DNA of 64,000 nucleotides, taken from the NCBI GenBank assembly GCA_017509755.1, contig JAFWOY010000044.1, forward strand, positions 1 through 64,000, written 5' to 3'. Below, in pieces: positions 54,566 through 62,056 of the stretch. The notes under the pieces were generated by a model. The model was not told the DNA's origin. It saw nothing but the letters and a program-made list of their open reading frames with translations, and made no database searches. The position numbers and the translations under genes were made by a program. Positions within the stretch are counted from its first letter, which is position 1. Each line of letters opens with the position of its first letter. Source of the stretch: Bacteroidales bacterium (lineage in GTDB: Bacteria > Bacteroidota > Bacteroidia > Bacteroidales > UBA932).

Positions 54566-55543
54566 TCAGTTGGTCAGCTTGCCGCTTCCCACCCAGCCGG
54601 TCTGTTCCGGATGGCCGTCAACAGACACTTTGATCCAGTTCCATTCCGACAAGTCGAGCGGATGGACGTGCGTGCCCGTCTTCAGGTCAAAGAGTTTCCG
54701 TGAATTGTCGTCCGGCTTCTCATAGACGGGAACCGTCGGCGCCCCGTCCCAATCTTTGACGACCAAAAAGAGTGCGGAAGCCGGCATCCAGGCCTCGTCG
54801 TCGACCCATTTCTGTTGGTCGTTTTCATCGACGGACCCGTACCAGAGCTGCCACCAGCCGTCCTTGGGGTTGCCGACCGTGAAGTTGTAGGTCTTTCCCT
54901 TTTCCAACACAAAGGTCTGCGTGCCGGTAACGGGCCTTTCACGGAAAACTACGGTCTCTATGCCGGGGGCGGAAACAGTCAGCGTCGGCACCGGACCGCC
55001 GTCGCCCGGCTCAAAAGCATCATCCCGAACCTGGGATTTCTCAATCCATCCGGTCACGGTTTCGCACGGACGGTCCTCAAATTCACTCGGGTCGTATGTC
55101 ACTTTGACCCACTTGCCGTCGGCTGAGAGTTCAAGCGGGCGCAGAAGTGCCCGTATCTCGTGGATGACCATCAGCCGTTTCGCATCTTTCCGCGGCTCGG
55201 CATACAGTTTCCGGAGCTGGCCGTCCTCATAGTCGGTGGCCACGGCCAGCACGGAGCGGTGGATCCAGGCCTCGCGGCCGGGAACCTTCTCCTCACATCC
55301 CCCCTCATCGTACACGATTCCATCCTTGATGCGCCACCAGCCGCCCGGCTGTACGATGGCAGTGAGCTGATAGAAACCGGCGGGCTCCAATCGATGGACA
55401 ATCTTTCCCTTCGGCGCGGATCGGATGTTGGTCATCCCTTCCGTATCGGGGTCGCAGACAAAACAGTTGAGTTCGTGCGTCTGCCCGCGCATCGGCATCG
55501 CCGCCAGCAGGATCGCAGACATCGTGACAAGGATCCGTTTCAC
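54566..55543 (-). CDS. Secreted protein with SH3-like repeats, function unknown
   Basis: A 325-residue protein with signal peptide (MKRILVTMSAILLAAMPMRG). Three SH3b-like segments are visible, each with conserved aromatic and Gly-Trp features: NIRSAPKGKIVHRL...WWRI, KLYAEPRKDAKRL...TGWIEKSQV and VYEKPDDNSRKLFDL...TGWVGSGKLTN. Bacterial SH3 domains often bind peptidoglycan or other surface polymers. It is followed upstream on the same strand by another secreted protein and GH92. No catalytic domain recognised. Confidence 0.65.
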   Translation of the reverse strand: MKRILVTMSAILLAAMPMRGQTHELNCFVCDPDTEGMTNIRSAPKGKIVHRLEPAGFYQLTAIVQPGGWWRIKDGIVYDEGGCEEKVPGREAWIHRSVLAVATDYEDGQLRKLYAEPRKDAKRLMVIHEIRALLRPLELSADGKWVKVTYDPSEFEDRPCETVTGWIEKSQVRDDAFEPGDGGPVPTLTVSAPGIETVVFRERPVTGTQTFVLEKGKTYNFTVGNPKDGWWQLWYGSVDENDQQKWVDDEAWMPASALFLVVKDWDGAPTVPVYEKPDDNSRKLFDLKTGTHVHPLDLSEWNWIKVSVDGHPEQTGWVGSGKLTN

Positions 55544-55555
55544 AGTCGTTCTGTT

Positions 55556-56149
55556 TTAGTCGTAGATTGTATTCAGGGCTTGGAAGGCACTGTAGTGGTC
55601 AGCGGCGACGCGGTACATAAAGAGGGCCGTTCCGTCGGCCTCCTCAGCGCGGTCCGCCTTTTCCGAGAGCACTTTCCCCGTTTTGCCATCCACTTCTTTC
55701 ACGATTTTCCAGAAGGCGCCTTCGTCGCCATAATAGTAGCGTTCTTCCAAGACCTTACCGTCATCGTCGTAATCGTTGCGGGTAAAGACAAAGAGCAGTC
55801 TGCCGTCCGGATCGTAGAGGAACTCCTGCGTAAAATCTTTGCCGCTCTCACGCACCAGGCAGAGTGTGGGGTAATACAAATCCAATTCTTCGATGTAGCC
55901 GTTGGGGTCCACGACAAAATCCATTTTCGATTCCCAGGATTCACCGTTGGGATCGGTCTGTACGCGGTGGAAGGTCTGGTAATTCTTTTTCGGGCCGGTC
56001 TTGCCGTCTTTTTCAAACTGCATAGCCCGGGCATAAGCTTTCCGGATTTCGGCCATTTTGGCCTTGGTGGCAGCATCCTGGGCCGGGAGGGCCGGCGGCA
56101 GCAGCAAGCCTGCAGTCAGGATAAGGATCAGATAACGAAGTGCTTTCAT
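55556..56149 (-). CDS. Secreted protein of unknown function
   Basis: A 197-residue protein with a signal peptide (MKALRYLILILTAGLLLPPA) and a mature chain rich in Asp, Tyr and Lys. It is mostly beta by appearance (FLYDPDGRLLFVFTRNDYDDDGKVLEERYYYG), with repeated YDxDGK-like turns similar to toxin-repeat/YD-type or MORN-like strands. It lies 12 bp both from the GH92 gene start side and from the SH3-like gene, so the three are probably cotranscribed. I do not recognise the family. Confidence 0.6.
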   Translation of the reverse strand: MKALRYLILILTAGLLLPPALPAQDAATKAKMAEIRKAYARAMQFEKDGKTGPKKNYQTFHRVQTDPNGESWESKMDFVVDPNGYIEELDLYYPTLCLVRESGKDFTQEFLYDPDGRLLFVFTRNDYDDDGKVLEERYYYGDEGAFWKIVKEVDGKTGKVLSEKADRAEEADGTALFMYRVAADHYSAFQALNTIYD

Positions 56150-56160
56150 ATTCGGAAGGG

Positions 56161-58482
56161 TTATTGTTTGTCCGTAAAGGAATAGGGTTTGTCGGCGGCG
56201 GCCAGGCCGCGCTTGCGGTTCGGGCGGTCGCTCATTTCAAATTCGAGGGTGCAGCCGCGGAGCAGGTCCGCGTGGGTCAGATACAGTTTGGTGTACGGTT
56301 TCCCGTTCAGTTTGACACTCCGCACATAGCGGTTGCGGTCGCTTACGCCGGGCGCCTTGATCTCGATGACGGCGCCGTTTTCGAGCGTGACCTTCAGGTA
56401 CGGAAGATACGGAGCACCGAACACATACTGGTCGCAGCCGGGTGCCACAGGATAGAAGCCCATCACCGAGAAGAGGTACCAGGCCGACATCTGGCCGCAG
56501 TCGTCATTACCGCCGAGGCCGCGGATGTCATTGCGGTACATCCGATTGAGGATGGTCCGGATCCGTTCCTGCGCTTTCCAGGGCTGCGTGGTCCAGGCGT
56601 ACAGATACGGGATGTGATGGCTGGGCTCGTTGCCGTGCACATAGCCGCCGATCAGGCAGTCGGCTGTAATATCCTCATTGTCCGCATAGTAGCGTTCCGG
56701 TAAATCCATATCGAAGAGCGCGTCGAGCCGCTCGCGGAATACTTTCTCGCCGCCCATGCAGGCCATCAGGCCCTTCGGGTCCTGCGGTACATGGAAAGAG
56801 AAGTTCCAGGAATTGCCTTCGATAAATCCTTCCCCATAGGTCTGCAGCGGATCCATATCGGGTTTGAAATGGCCGTCCCGGAAGCGGGGCGAGGCAAAGC
56901 CAGTCACCGGATCAAAGGTGTTACGGTAAGAAGCAGCGCGCTTTTCAAAGACGGCCGCCACATCGGCCCGGCCGGCACAGCGGGCTGCCTGCGCAATGCA
57001 CCAGTCATCATAAGCGTATTCAAGGGTATTGGAAGCCGCGGTCGCATCAGCGTCAAAGGGTGCATACCCATATTGGATATACTCCTGCAACGTGGGCAGA
57101 TACGGGCACGTGGCCGTCGCGACCATGGCCTCGAGCGCTTCCTGCGGATCGATAGCGGCACCCTTGACTAAAGCATCGGCCACCACACTGACGGCATGAT
57201 AACCCGTCATGCACCACCCTTCATTACCTTGCAGGCTCCAGACGGGCAGCATCCCCACCGGATTCTGCCGCCAGTGCGCGAGCATGGAACGGACCATGTC
57301 AGTATTGCGGCCCGATTTCAGCAGGCCCAGCAGCGGATGTTCCGCCCGGTAGGTATCCCACAGCGAGAAGACCGTATAGTTCGTAAATCCCTCGGCGGTA
57401 TGGATTTCCCCGTCGATGCCTCGGTATCGCCCGTCAACGTCCATATAGACCGACGGATTGATCAGAGTATGGTAGAAAGCCGTGTAGAGACTGGCTTTCT
57501 GGTCTTCTGTACCTTCACATTCCAAGACGCCCAGCTCTCTTTCCCAAGCAGCGGCCGTTGCGGCGTAAAGCTGGTCGAACGACTGGCCCGCAGCCTCGGC
57601 AGTCAGATTCTTCAGGGCGCCTTCTGCGGAAACAGCAGAGAGTGCCACCTTGACCGTCAGGTCAGGGTCGGCACCGTCGAATTCAAAATAGGCGGTAATA
57701 TGGCGGCCGGCGATGTCCGGGAAATTGTGATGCAAATCGAACTTCCGCCAGAAACCCCGGTAGTCCGGTGCTTTGCGGTCTGCATAGCCGTAATTGACGA
57801 TGGGCTTGGAGAAGGAGATGGCAAAATAGGTCTGGTTGAAGCGGGCCCAGCCATCTGTGAGGCGTCTGCCTGTAATCAGGGTGTCATTGACAACCCGGAT
57901 GCTGGACCACAGGACTTTGCCATCGTAGTTGTAAAGGCCGTGCAGAAGATCGAGGATGAGACGCTGATTGCTTCCGGCAGGAAAGGTGTATTGGTGGATG
58001 CCTGTCCGCGGCGTTGCCGTCAGGCGCGCGCGGACACCGCTGTCGGCGAGCGTAACCGCATAATAACCAGGCGCGGCCTGTTCGGTCGTATGGCTGAAAC
58101 GCTGCCGATAGCCACCGTCCGGATCGTCTTTCGTCCCGGGATTCAACTGCAGCGCCCCAGTCTGCGGCATGATGAGGATGTCCCCCAGGTCAGAGTGGCC
58201 AGTTCCGCTCAGATGCGTATGGCTGAATCCTACAATCGTTTTGTCCTCATACTGATAACCTGCGCAGTAATCATAGACGCGAGCCTGGTATTGTCCGCCG
58301 ACATTGTGCGGAATCGTATCCGTATCGGGCGAGAGCTGGACAGCGCCGAATGGGGCGCAGGCACCGGGGAAACAATGGCCCATGCCCGTTGTTCCGATCA
58401 TCGGATTTACATGGCGGGACACTTGGGCGGAAAGGGTTATGGCAGCCGCACCGGCCAACAGCAGGAGAAGGAAGCGTTTCAT
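56161..58482 (-). CDS. GH92 alpha-mannosidase, secreted
   Basis: A 773-residue GH92 enzyme with signal peptide (LLLAGAAAITLSAQ). The N-terminal beta-sandwich starts VNPMIGTTGMGHCFPGACAPFGAVQLSPDT, and the catalytic (alpha/alpha)6 barrel contains GNEPSHHIPYLY, whose Glu is the general acid, and GLGGNDDCGQMSAWY. GH92 enzymes are Ca2+-dependent exo-alpha-mannosidases acting on N-glycans or yeast mannan, so its target differs from the beta-mannan genes earlier in the window. A TAAATTTG box (58494-58487) lies immediately upstream. Confidence 0.93.
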   Translation of the reverse strand: MKRFLLLLLAGAAAITLSAQVSRHVNPMIGTTGMGHCFPGACAPFGAVQLSPDTDTIPHNVGGQYQARVYDYCAGYQYEDKTIVGFSHTHLSGTGHSDLGDILIMPQTGALQLNPGTKDDPDGGYRQRFSHTTEQAAPGYYAVTLADSGVRARLTATPRTGIHQYTFPAGSNQRLILDLLHGLYNYDGKVLWSSIRVVNDTLITGRRLTDGWARFNQTYFAISFSKPIVNYGYADRKAPDYRGFWRKFDLHHNFPDIAGRHITAYFEFDGADPDLTVKVALSAVSAEGALKNLTAEAAGQSFDQLYAATAAAWERELGVLECEGTEDQKASLYTAFYHTLINPSVYMDVDGRYRGIDGEIHTAEGFTNYTVFSLWDTYRAEHPLLGLLKSGRNTDMVRSMLAHWRQNPVGMLPVWSLQGNEGWCMTGYHAVSVVADALVKGAAIDPQEALEAMVATATCPYLPTLQEYIQYGYAPFDADATAASNTLEYAYDDWCIAQAARCAGRADVAAVFEKRAASYRNTFDPVTGFASPRFRDGHFKPDMDPLQTYGEGFIEGNSWNFSFHVPQDPKGLMACMGGEKVFRERLDALFDMDLPERYYADNEDITADCLIGGYVHGNEPSHHIPYLYAWTTQPWKAQERIRTILNRMYRNDIRGLGGNDDCGQMSAWYLFSVMGFYPVAPGCDQYVFGAPYLPYLKVTLENGAVIEIKAPGVSDRNRYVRSVKLNGKPYTKLYLTHADLLRGCTLEFEMSDRPNRKRGLAAADKPYSFTDKQ

Positions 58483-58490
58483 ACCACAAA

Positions 58491-58523
58491 TTTATCAAAA
58501 TATCGCCATCTTTTCTACCTTTG
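58491..58523 (+). promoter_or_regulatory. Promoter for the EamA-transporter/psuG pair
   Basis: TTTA (58491-58494), a 21-bp spacer and TACCTTTG (58516-58523) fit the Bacteroidetes promoter pattern; the start codon is 25 bp further. The -33 element overlaps a minus-strand TAAATTTG box that faces GH92. Confidence 0.55.
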
Positions 58524-58547
58524 TGCCCAAACCTCTGTCTGCTAAGC

Positions 58548-59423
58548 ATGAAAGAACAAACCCGCACCCTGGTCATCCTGCATACCGCGGTCTTCCTGGC
58601 CGGATGGACCGGCATTTTCGGCCGGATGATTTCACTCGGCGGCCTGCCTCTGGTCTGGTACCGGATGATGATCAGCGTGGCCACCCTTGTAGCCGTGCTG
58701 GCGCTGACACGCCGTCTGCACAAGGTGGGCTGGCGGGCCATTGCCCAGATTGCCAGCTGCGGCATCCTGCTGGCGCTCCATTGGGTTGCCTTTTTTGCCA
58801 GCATCCAGACAGCCAATGTATCAATCGGGGTAGCCTGCATCGCCACCACCTGTTTTTTCACCGCACTGTTCGATCCGCTGATCAACCGGAAAAAGGCCTC
58901 CGGTCCGGAAGTCTTCCTCAGTTTCCTTTCCATCGTCGGCGTACTGCTGATTTTCAGTCTGGACATCCGCTATCGGCTCGGCATCGCCCTCGGCCTGCTC
59001 TCCGCGGCTCTCTATTCCGTTTTCTCCCTGTTCAACATCAACGTCGCCCGGCGGACCGGAGAACCCACCGACACGATGCTGCTCTACGAACTTGTGGGCG
59101 GTGTACTTTTCCTGACGCTTTGCATTCCCATCTACACGAAACTACTGCCTGGGGAATCCGTGGCGCCTGAGAGCCGGGACATTCTCTGGCTCGTCCTGCT
59201 CGGTTCCATCTTCACCGTCGTCCCGTTCCTGTTTCAGTTGCAGGCGCTACGGAAGCTTTCTGCATTTACCGTCAATCTGACCTACAATCTCGAGCCTCTC
59301 TATAGCATCGCCTTGGCCGCCCTCCTTTTCGGCGAACACCGCGAAGTCGGATGGTCGTTCTGGATCGGGCTGGTGTTGATAGTCCTGTCCGTCCTCCTGC
59401 AAACCCGGCGTATCCGCCCTTAA
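58548..59423 (+). CDS. EamA/DMT-family transporter
   Basis: A 291-residue inner-membrane protein with ten predicted helices in two EamA repeats (first WTGIFGRMISLGGLPLVWYRM, second ALYSVFSLFNINVARR to LNLEPLYSIALAALLFGEH-like ending NLEPLYSIALAALLFGE). The family exports or exchanges small metabolites; the substrate is unknown. I start at the ATG at 58548 because a promoter lies just upstream. psuG follows after 11 bp, so a link to nucleoside or ribose metabolism is possible but not shown. Confidence 0.85.
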   Translation: MKEQTRTLVILHTAVFLAGWTGIFGRMISLGGLPLVWYRMMISVATLVAVLALTRRLHKVGWRAIAQIASCGILLALHWVAFFASIQTANVSIGVACIATTCFFTALFDPLINRKKASGPEVFLSFLSIVGVLLIFSLDIRYRLGIALGLLSAALYSVFSLFNINVARRTGEPTDTMLLYELVGGVLFLTLCIPIYTKLLPGESVAPESRDILWLVLLGSIFTVVPFLFQLQALRKLSAFTVNLTYNLEPLYSIALAALLFGEHREVGWSFWIGLVLIVLSVLLQTRRIRP

Positions 59424-59434
59424 ACCCCTTGTTC

Positions 59435-60346
59435 ATGAATCATCATCTTGTCCTCTCTCCTGCCGTACAGGTAGCTATGATGGCCGGTCAACCGGTCGTC
59501 GCATTGGAATCCACCATCATCTCTCACGGCATGCCCTATCCCCAGAATGTCGAAACCGCTCTTCGCGTGGAAGAGACAGTCCGTCAGGCTGGCGCTGTCC
59601 CTGCCACCATCGCTGTCATTGGCGGACGGCTGAAAGCGGGTCTGTCGGCGGATGAGATTGACATGCTGGGCAAGAAAGGCAAGGACGTCCCCAAAGCCTC
59701 GCGCCGCGACCTGCCCGTCCTGGTCGCCCGTGGCTCCGACGGCGCCACGACGGTAGCTACCACGATGATTATCGCCCATTTGGCCGGAATCCAAGTATTT
59801 GCAACCGGCGGCATCGGGGGTGTCCATCGCGGAGCGGAAAAAACGATGGATATCTCGGCCGATCTGGAAGAGCTGGCCCGAACCCCTGTCATGGTCATCT
59901 GCGCCGGTGCCAAAGCCATCCTCGACCTGGGCCTGACCCTGGAATACCTGGAGACGAAAGGCGTTCCGGTCATCGGCTACGGGACGGAAGAGCTTCCGGC
60001 CTTCTATTCCCGCCAAAGCGGGTTCAAAGTGGATTACCGCCTCGATACACCGGAAGAATTGGCAGCCGCTTTCCGGGCCCAGCAGGAAATGGGCCTCGGC
60101 GGAGGTATGCTCGTGACAAACCCGATTCCGACGGAATTCGCGATGGATCCCGTGCAGATCGGTGCCGTCATTGATCAGGCCGTGGCGGACGCTTGTCAGC
60201 TGGGCATCCACGGGAAGGAAGTTACCCCATACCTGCTGGCCCGCGTAGCGGAAATCACGAGTGGCGATTCCCTGGCCGCCAACATCCAGCTGGTGCTCAA
60301 CAATGCCCGGCTGGGCGCGCTGGCCGCCAAAGCCTTGACGCGATAA
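59435..60346 (+). CDS. psuG: Pseudouridine-5'-phosphate glycosidase
   Basis: A 303-residue cytosolic enzyme that splits pseudouridine 5'-phosphate into uracil and ribose 5-phosphate. Family signatures are VVALESTIISHGMPYPQNVE, IAVIGGRLKAGL, the catalytic Lys region in KASRRDLP, TTVATTMIIAHLAGIQVFATGGIGGVHRG and the TNPIP...G.EVTPYLLARV end. Start chosen at MNHHLVLS (59435); the longer frame runs back into the transporter gene. No psuK kinase gene is adjacent. Confidence 0.95.
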   Translation: MNHHLVLSPAVQVAMMAGQPVVALESTIISHGMPYPQNVETALRVEETVRQAGAVPATIAVIGGRLKAGLSADEIDMLGKKGKDVPKASRRDLPVLVARGSDGATTVATTMIIAHLAGIQVFATGGIGGVHRGAEKTMDISADLEELARTPVMVICAGAKAILDLGLTLEYLETKGVPVIGYGTEELPAFYSRQSGFKVDYRLDTPEELAAAFRAQQEMGLGGGMLVTNPIPTEFAMDPVQIGAVIDQAVADACQLGIHGKEVTPYLLARVAEITSGDSLAANIQLVLNNARLGALAAKALTR

Positions 60347-61099
60347 TTACTGGGAATTCCTAAGATACGACTGCCTTTCTTCTTCGGGGAATCGCTCGAT
60401 GGCGTAACGCAGCATTGTGCGCGGCATGGTCGCTGCACGCGGTTGCAGGAAAGAGACGAGCGCGCCCTTGTCCCGCTTGCCCGCCTCGCGCAGCAGCCAG
60501 CCCACGGCTTTGTGAATCAGATCGTGCGGATGATGGAGCAAGATATCAGCGATGGCAAAAGTATCCGCCAGCTGCCCGTGCCGGATAAACGTCATCGTAC
60601 TGACGATCCCGATGCGCTGTTCCCAGAGGGTCTTACCATCGCGGGCCAATTCATACAGCAGCGACCTGTCCTTGTCCAGCAGCCACACACCGAGCAGTGG
60701 ATAGCAGGAGAGATCGACCAGGTCCCAATTGTTGATAAACCGCGTATGCCCCAAATAAAAATCGACACACTCCCTCTGAGACATCCCCCGCCAAGCGCCC
60801 TCGCTGGCCAAAAATGGTTCTGGCTTCGCGTGGGTGAAAAGAGTGACCAACGTCAGGAGTGCAGACAGCCGGACCTCGTGATAAGGACTGCTGACACAGA
60901 TTTTCAAATCGTCCAGACTCGTCTGCCGCCAGCAATTTCGCACCACTGCCCGCGTGACCGGAACCTTGATGCCCAGGAACTCGTCCCCTTCCCCATACTG
61001 CCCCGGCCCGGTTTTGAAAAAACGGGAAAGCCCCGCCACCTGCGACGGGTCGGCATGCGCCAGCATCGCTTCCAGAAGCGCGGGCGGATTCATACGCAA
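60347..61099 (-). CDS. AlkD-like DNA alkylation repair (HEAT-repeat) protein
   Basis: A 250-residue all-helical HEAT-like protein of the DNA alkylation repair family. FLGIKVPVTRAVVRNCW near the N-terminus and NNWDLVDLSCYPLLG, WEQRIGIVSTMTFIRHG in the centre match AlkD-type glycosylases; Trp and Asp of NNWDLVD correspond to the region holding the catalytic residues. AlkD removes bulky or charged alkylated bases without base flipping. The gene's stop directly abuts the convergent psuG stop. Whether this member is active cannot be judged by eye. Confidence 0.9.
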   Translation of the reverse strand: MRMNPPALLEAMLAHADPSQVAGLSRFFKTGPGQYGEGDEFLGIKVPVTRAVVRNCWRQTSLDDLKICVSSPYHEVRLSALLTLVTLFTHAKPEPFLASEGAWRGMSQRECVDFYLGHTRFINNWDLVDLSCYPLLGVWLLDKDRSLLYELARDGKTLWEQRIGIVSTMTFIRHGQLADTFAIADILLHHPHDLIHKAVGWLLREAGKRDKGALVSFLQPRAATMPRTMLRYAIERFPEEERQSYLRNSQ

Positions 61100-61103
61100 C
61101 AGC

Positions 61104-61280
61104 TTAGCGCGTGACGATGGGGTTGCCCTTCGAATCCAGCAGCGGCGTCAGGCCACCGGCATAGCCGGAATAGACGAACAGATAGTTTACGCCCGTCTCA
61201 TTGTCAATGATTACCCGGGCACCGGAGCCGAAGCCGAGCCCGTCTTTTTCCTGAATGTCGAATCTCGATTCTCTTGCCAT
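61104..61280 (-). CDS. Small DUF6440-like protein
   Basis: A 58-residue protein from MARESRFDIQEKDGLGFG to the end GGLTPLLDSKGNPIVTR. The pattern with (V/I)IxDxxTGVNYLFVxSGYAGGLTPLLD is that of the DUF6440 family of short proteins. The start at 61280 is preferred since the longer frame overlaps the SGNH gene. It sits 4 bp upstream of the AlkD-like gene, probably in one operon with it. Function unknown. Confidence 0.75.
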   Translation of the reverse strand: MARESRFDIQEKDGLGFGSGARVIIDNETGVNYLFVYSGYAGGLTPLLDSKGNPIVTR

Positions 61281-61293
61281 ATCCATTGAAAAA

Positions 61294-61998
61294 CTAATAT
61301 CCGCACAAAGCCTCGCCAATGGCCTGTTTGACCAACGGCTCCATCACGGCGTAACCGGCAGGTACCGGATGGACTCCATCCTTGGAATAAGCCGGATTCA
61401 GCGCACGCGTCGCATCCCCGACAACCATCGGCGAGTAATAATCGACGAAAGGGATCCCCTTCTCGGCTGCATACGTCCGCAGGCGTTCATTGAGCGCGGC
61501 GATTTTGTCCGCTGCATCGGTAATGGACGGACGCCAGGAGAAACGGGCGGCAGGCAGGACGGTCGTCATCACGACAGCGATCCCGTTGGCCTTTGCCAGT
61601 TCAACCATCGAAACGATGTTGCCAAACGCAAAGTCTTCGTCATACGGGCCTTGGTTCTCAGCTACATCATTGGTTCCGGCATTGATGACGACGGCCGCTG
61701 GATGCAAGTCGATGACATCCTGCCGGAAACGCACCAGCATCTGGGCCGAGACCTGGCCGCTGATCCCGCGGCCCACATATCCGTTGTCTGCGAAAAAGTC
61801 CGGCCGGAGCCGCAGCCATTCCTCTGTGATCGAATCGCCCATCAGGACGACGCGCGGCTGTCCTTCCGCCGGCGCCGCCAGGGTATTATTGGCAGCTGCA
61901 AAACGCTGCAGACCTGCCCAATCCTGCGCATTCGCACCGGAAGCGCAAAGCATGCCCAAAACGGCCGCCATCCATAAACAAAAACGCTTGTGTTTCAT
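61294..61998 (-). CDS. Secreted SGNH/GDSL hydrolase
   Basis: A 234-residue esterase-type protein with signal peptide (cleavage near ASGANA-QD). The four SGNH blocks are present: VVLMGDSITEEW (nucleophile Ser), GRGISGQVS (Gly), VINAGTNDV (Asn) and KDGVHPVPAGY (catalytic Asp-x-x-His). The family hydrolyses ester bonds, often acetyl groups on sugars or lipids. It has its own promoter inside the 3' end of clpC, so it is likely independent of that gene. Substrate unknown; deacetylation of glycans is a reasonable guess here. Confidence 0.9.
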   Translation of the reverse strand: MKHKRFCLWMAAVLGMLCASGANAQDWAGLQRFAAANNTLAAPAEGQPRVVLMGDSITEEWLRLRPDFFADNGYVGRGISGQVSAQMLVRFRQDVIDLHPAAVVINAGTNDVAENQGPYDEDFAFGNIVSMVELAKANGIAVVMTTVLPAARFSWRPSITDAADKIAALNERLRTYAAEKGIPFVDYYSPMVVGDATRALNPAYSKDGVHPVPAGYAVMEPLVKQAIGEALCGY

Positions 61999-62023
61999 GG
62001 TCTCTCAACGATTGAATTCCCAA

Positions 62024-62056
62024 CAAATGTACGAAAAAGAATCATTGCACGACAAC
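62024..62056 (-). promoter_or_regulatory. Promoter for the SGNH hydrolase gene
   Basis: On the minus strand GTTG (62056-62053), a 21-bp spacer and TACATTTG (62031-62024) match the Bacteroidetes promoter pattern. The -33 part lies within the last codons of clpC; the ATG at 61998 is 25 bp downstream. Confidence 0.6.
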
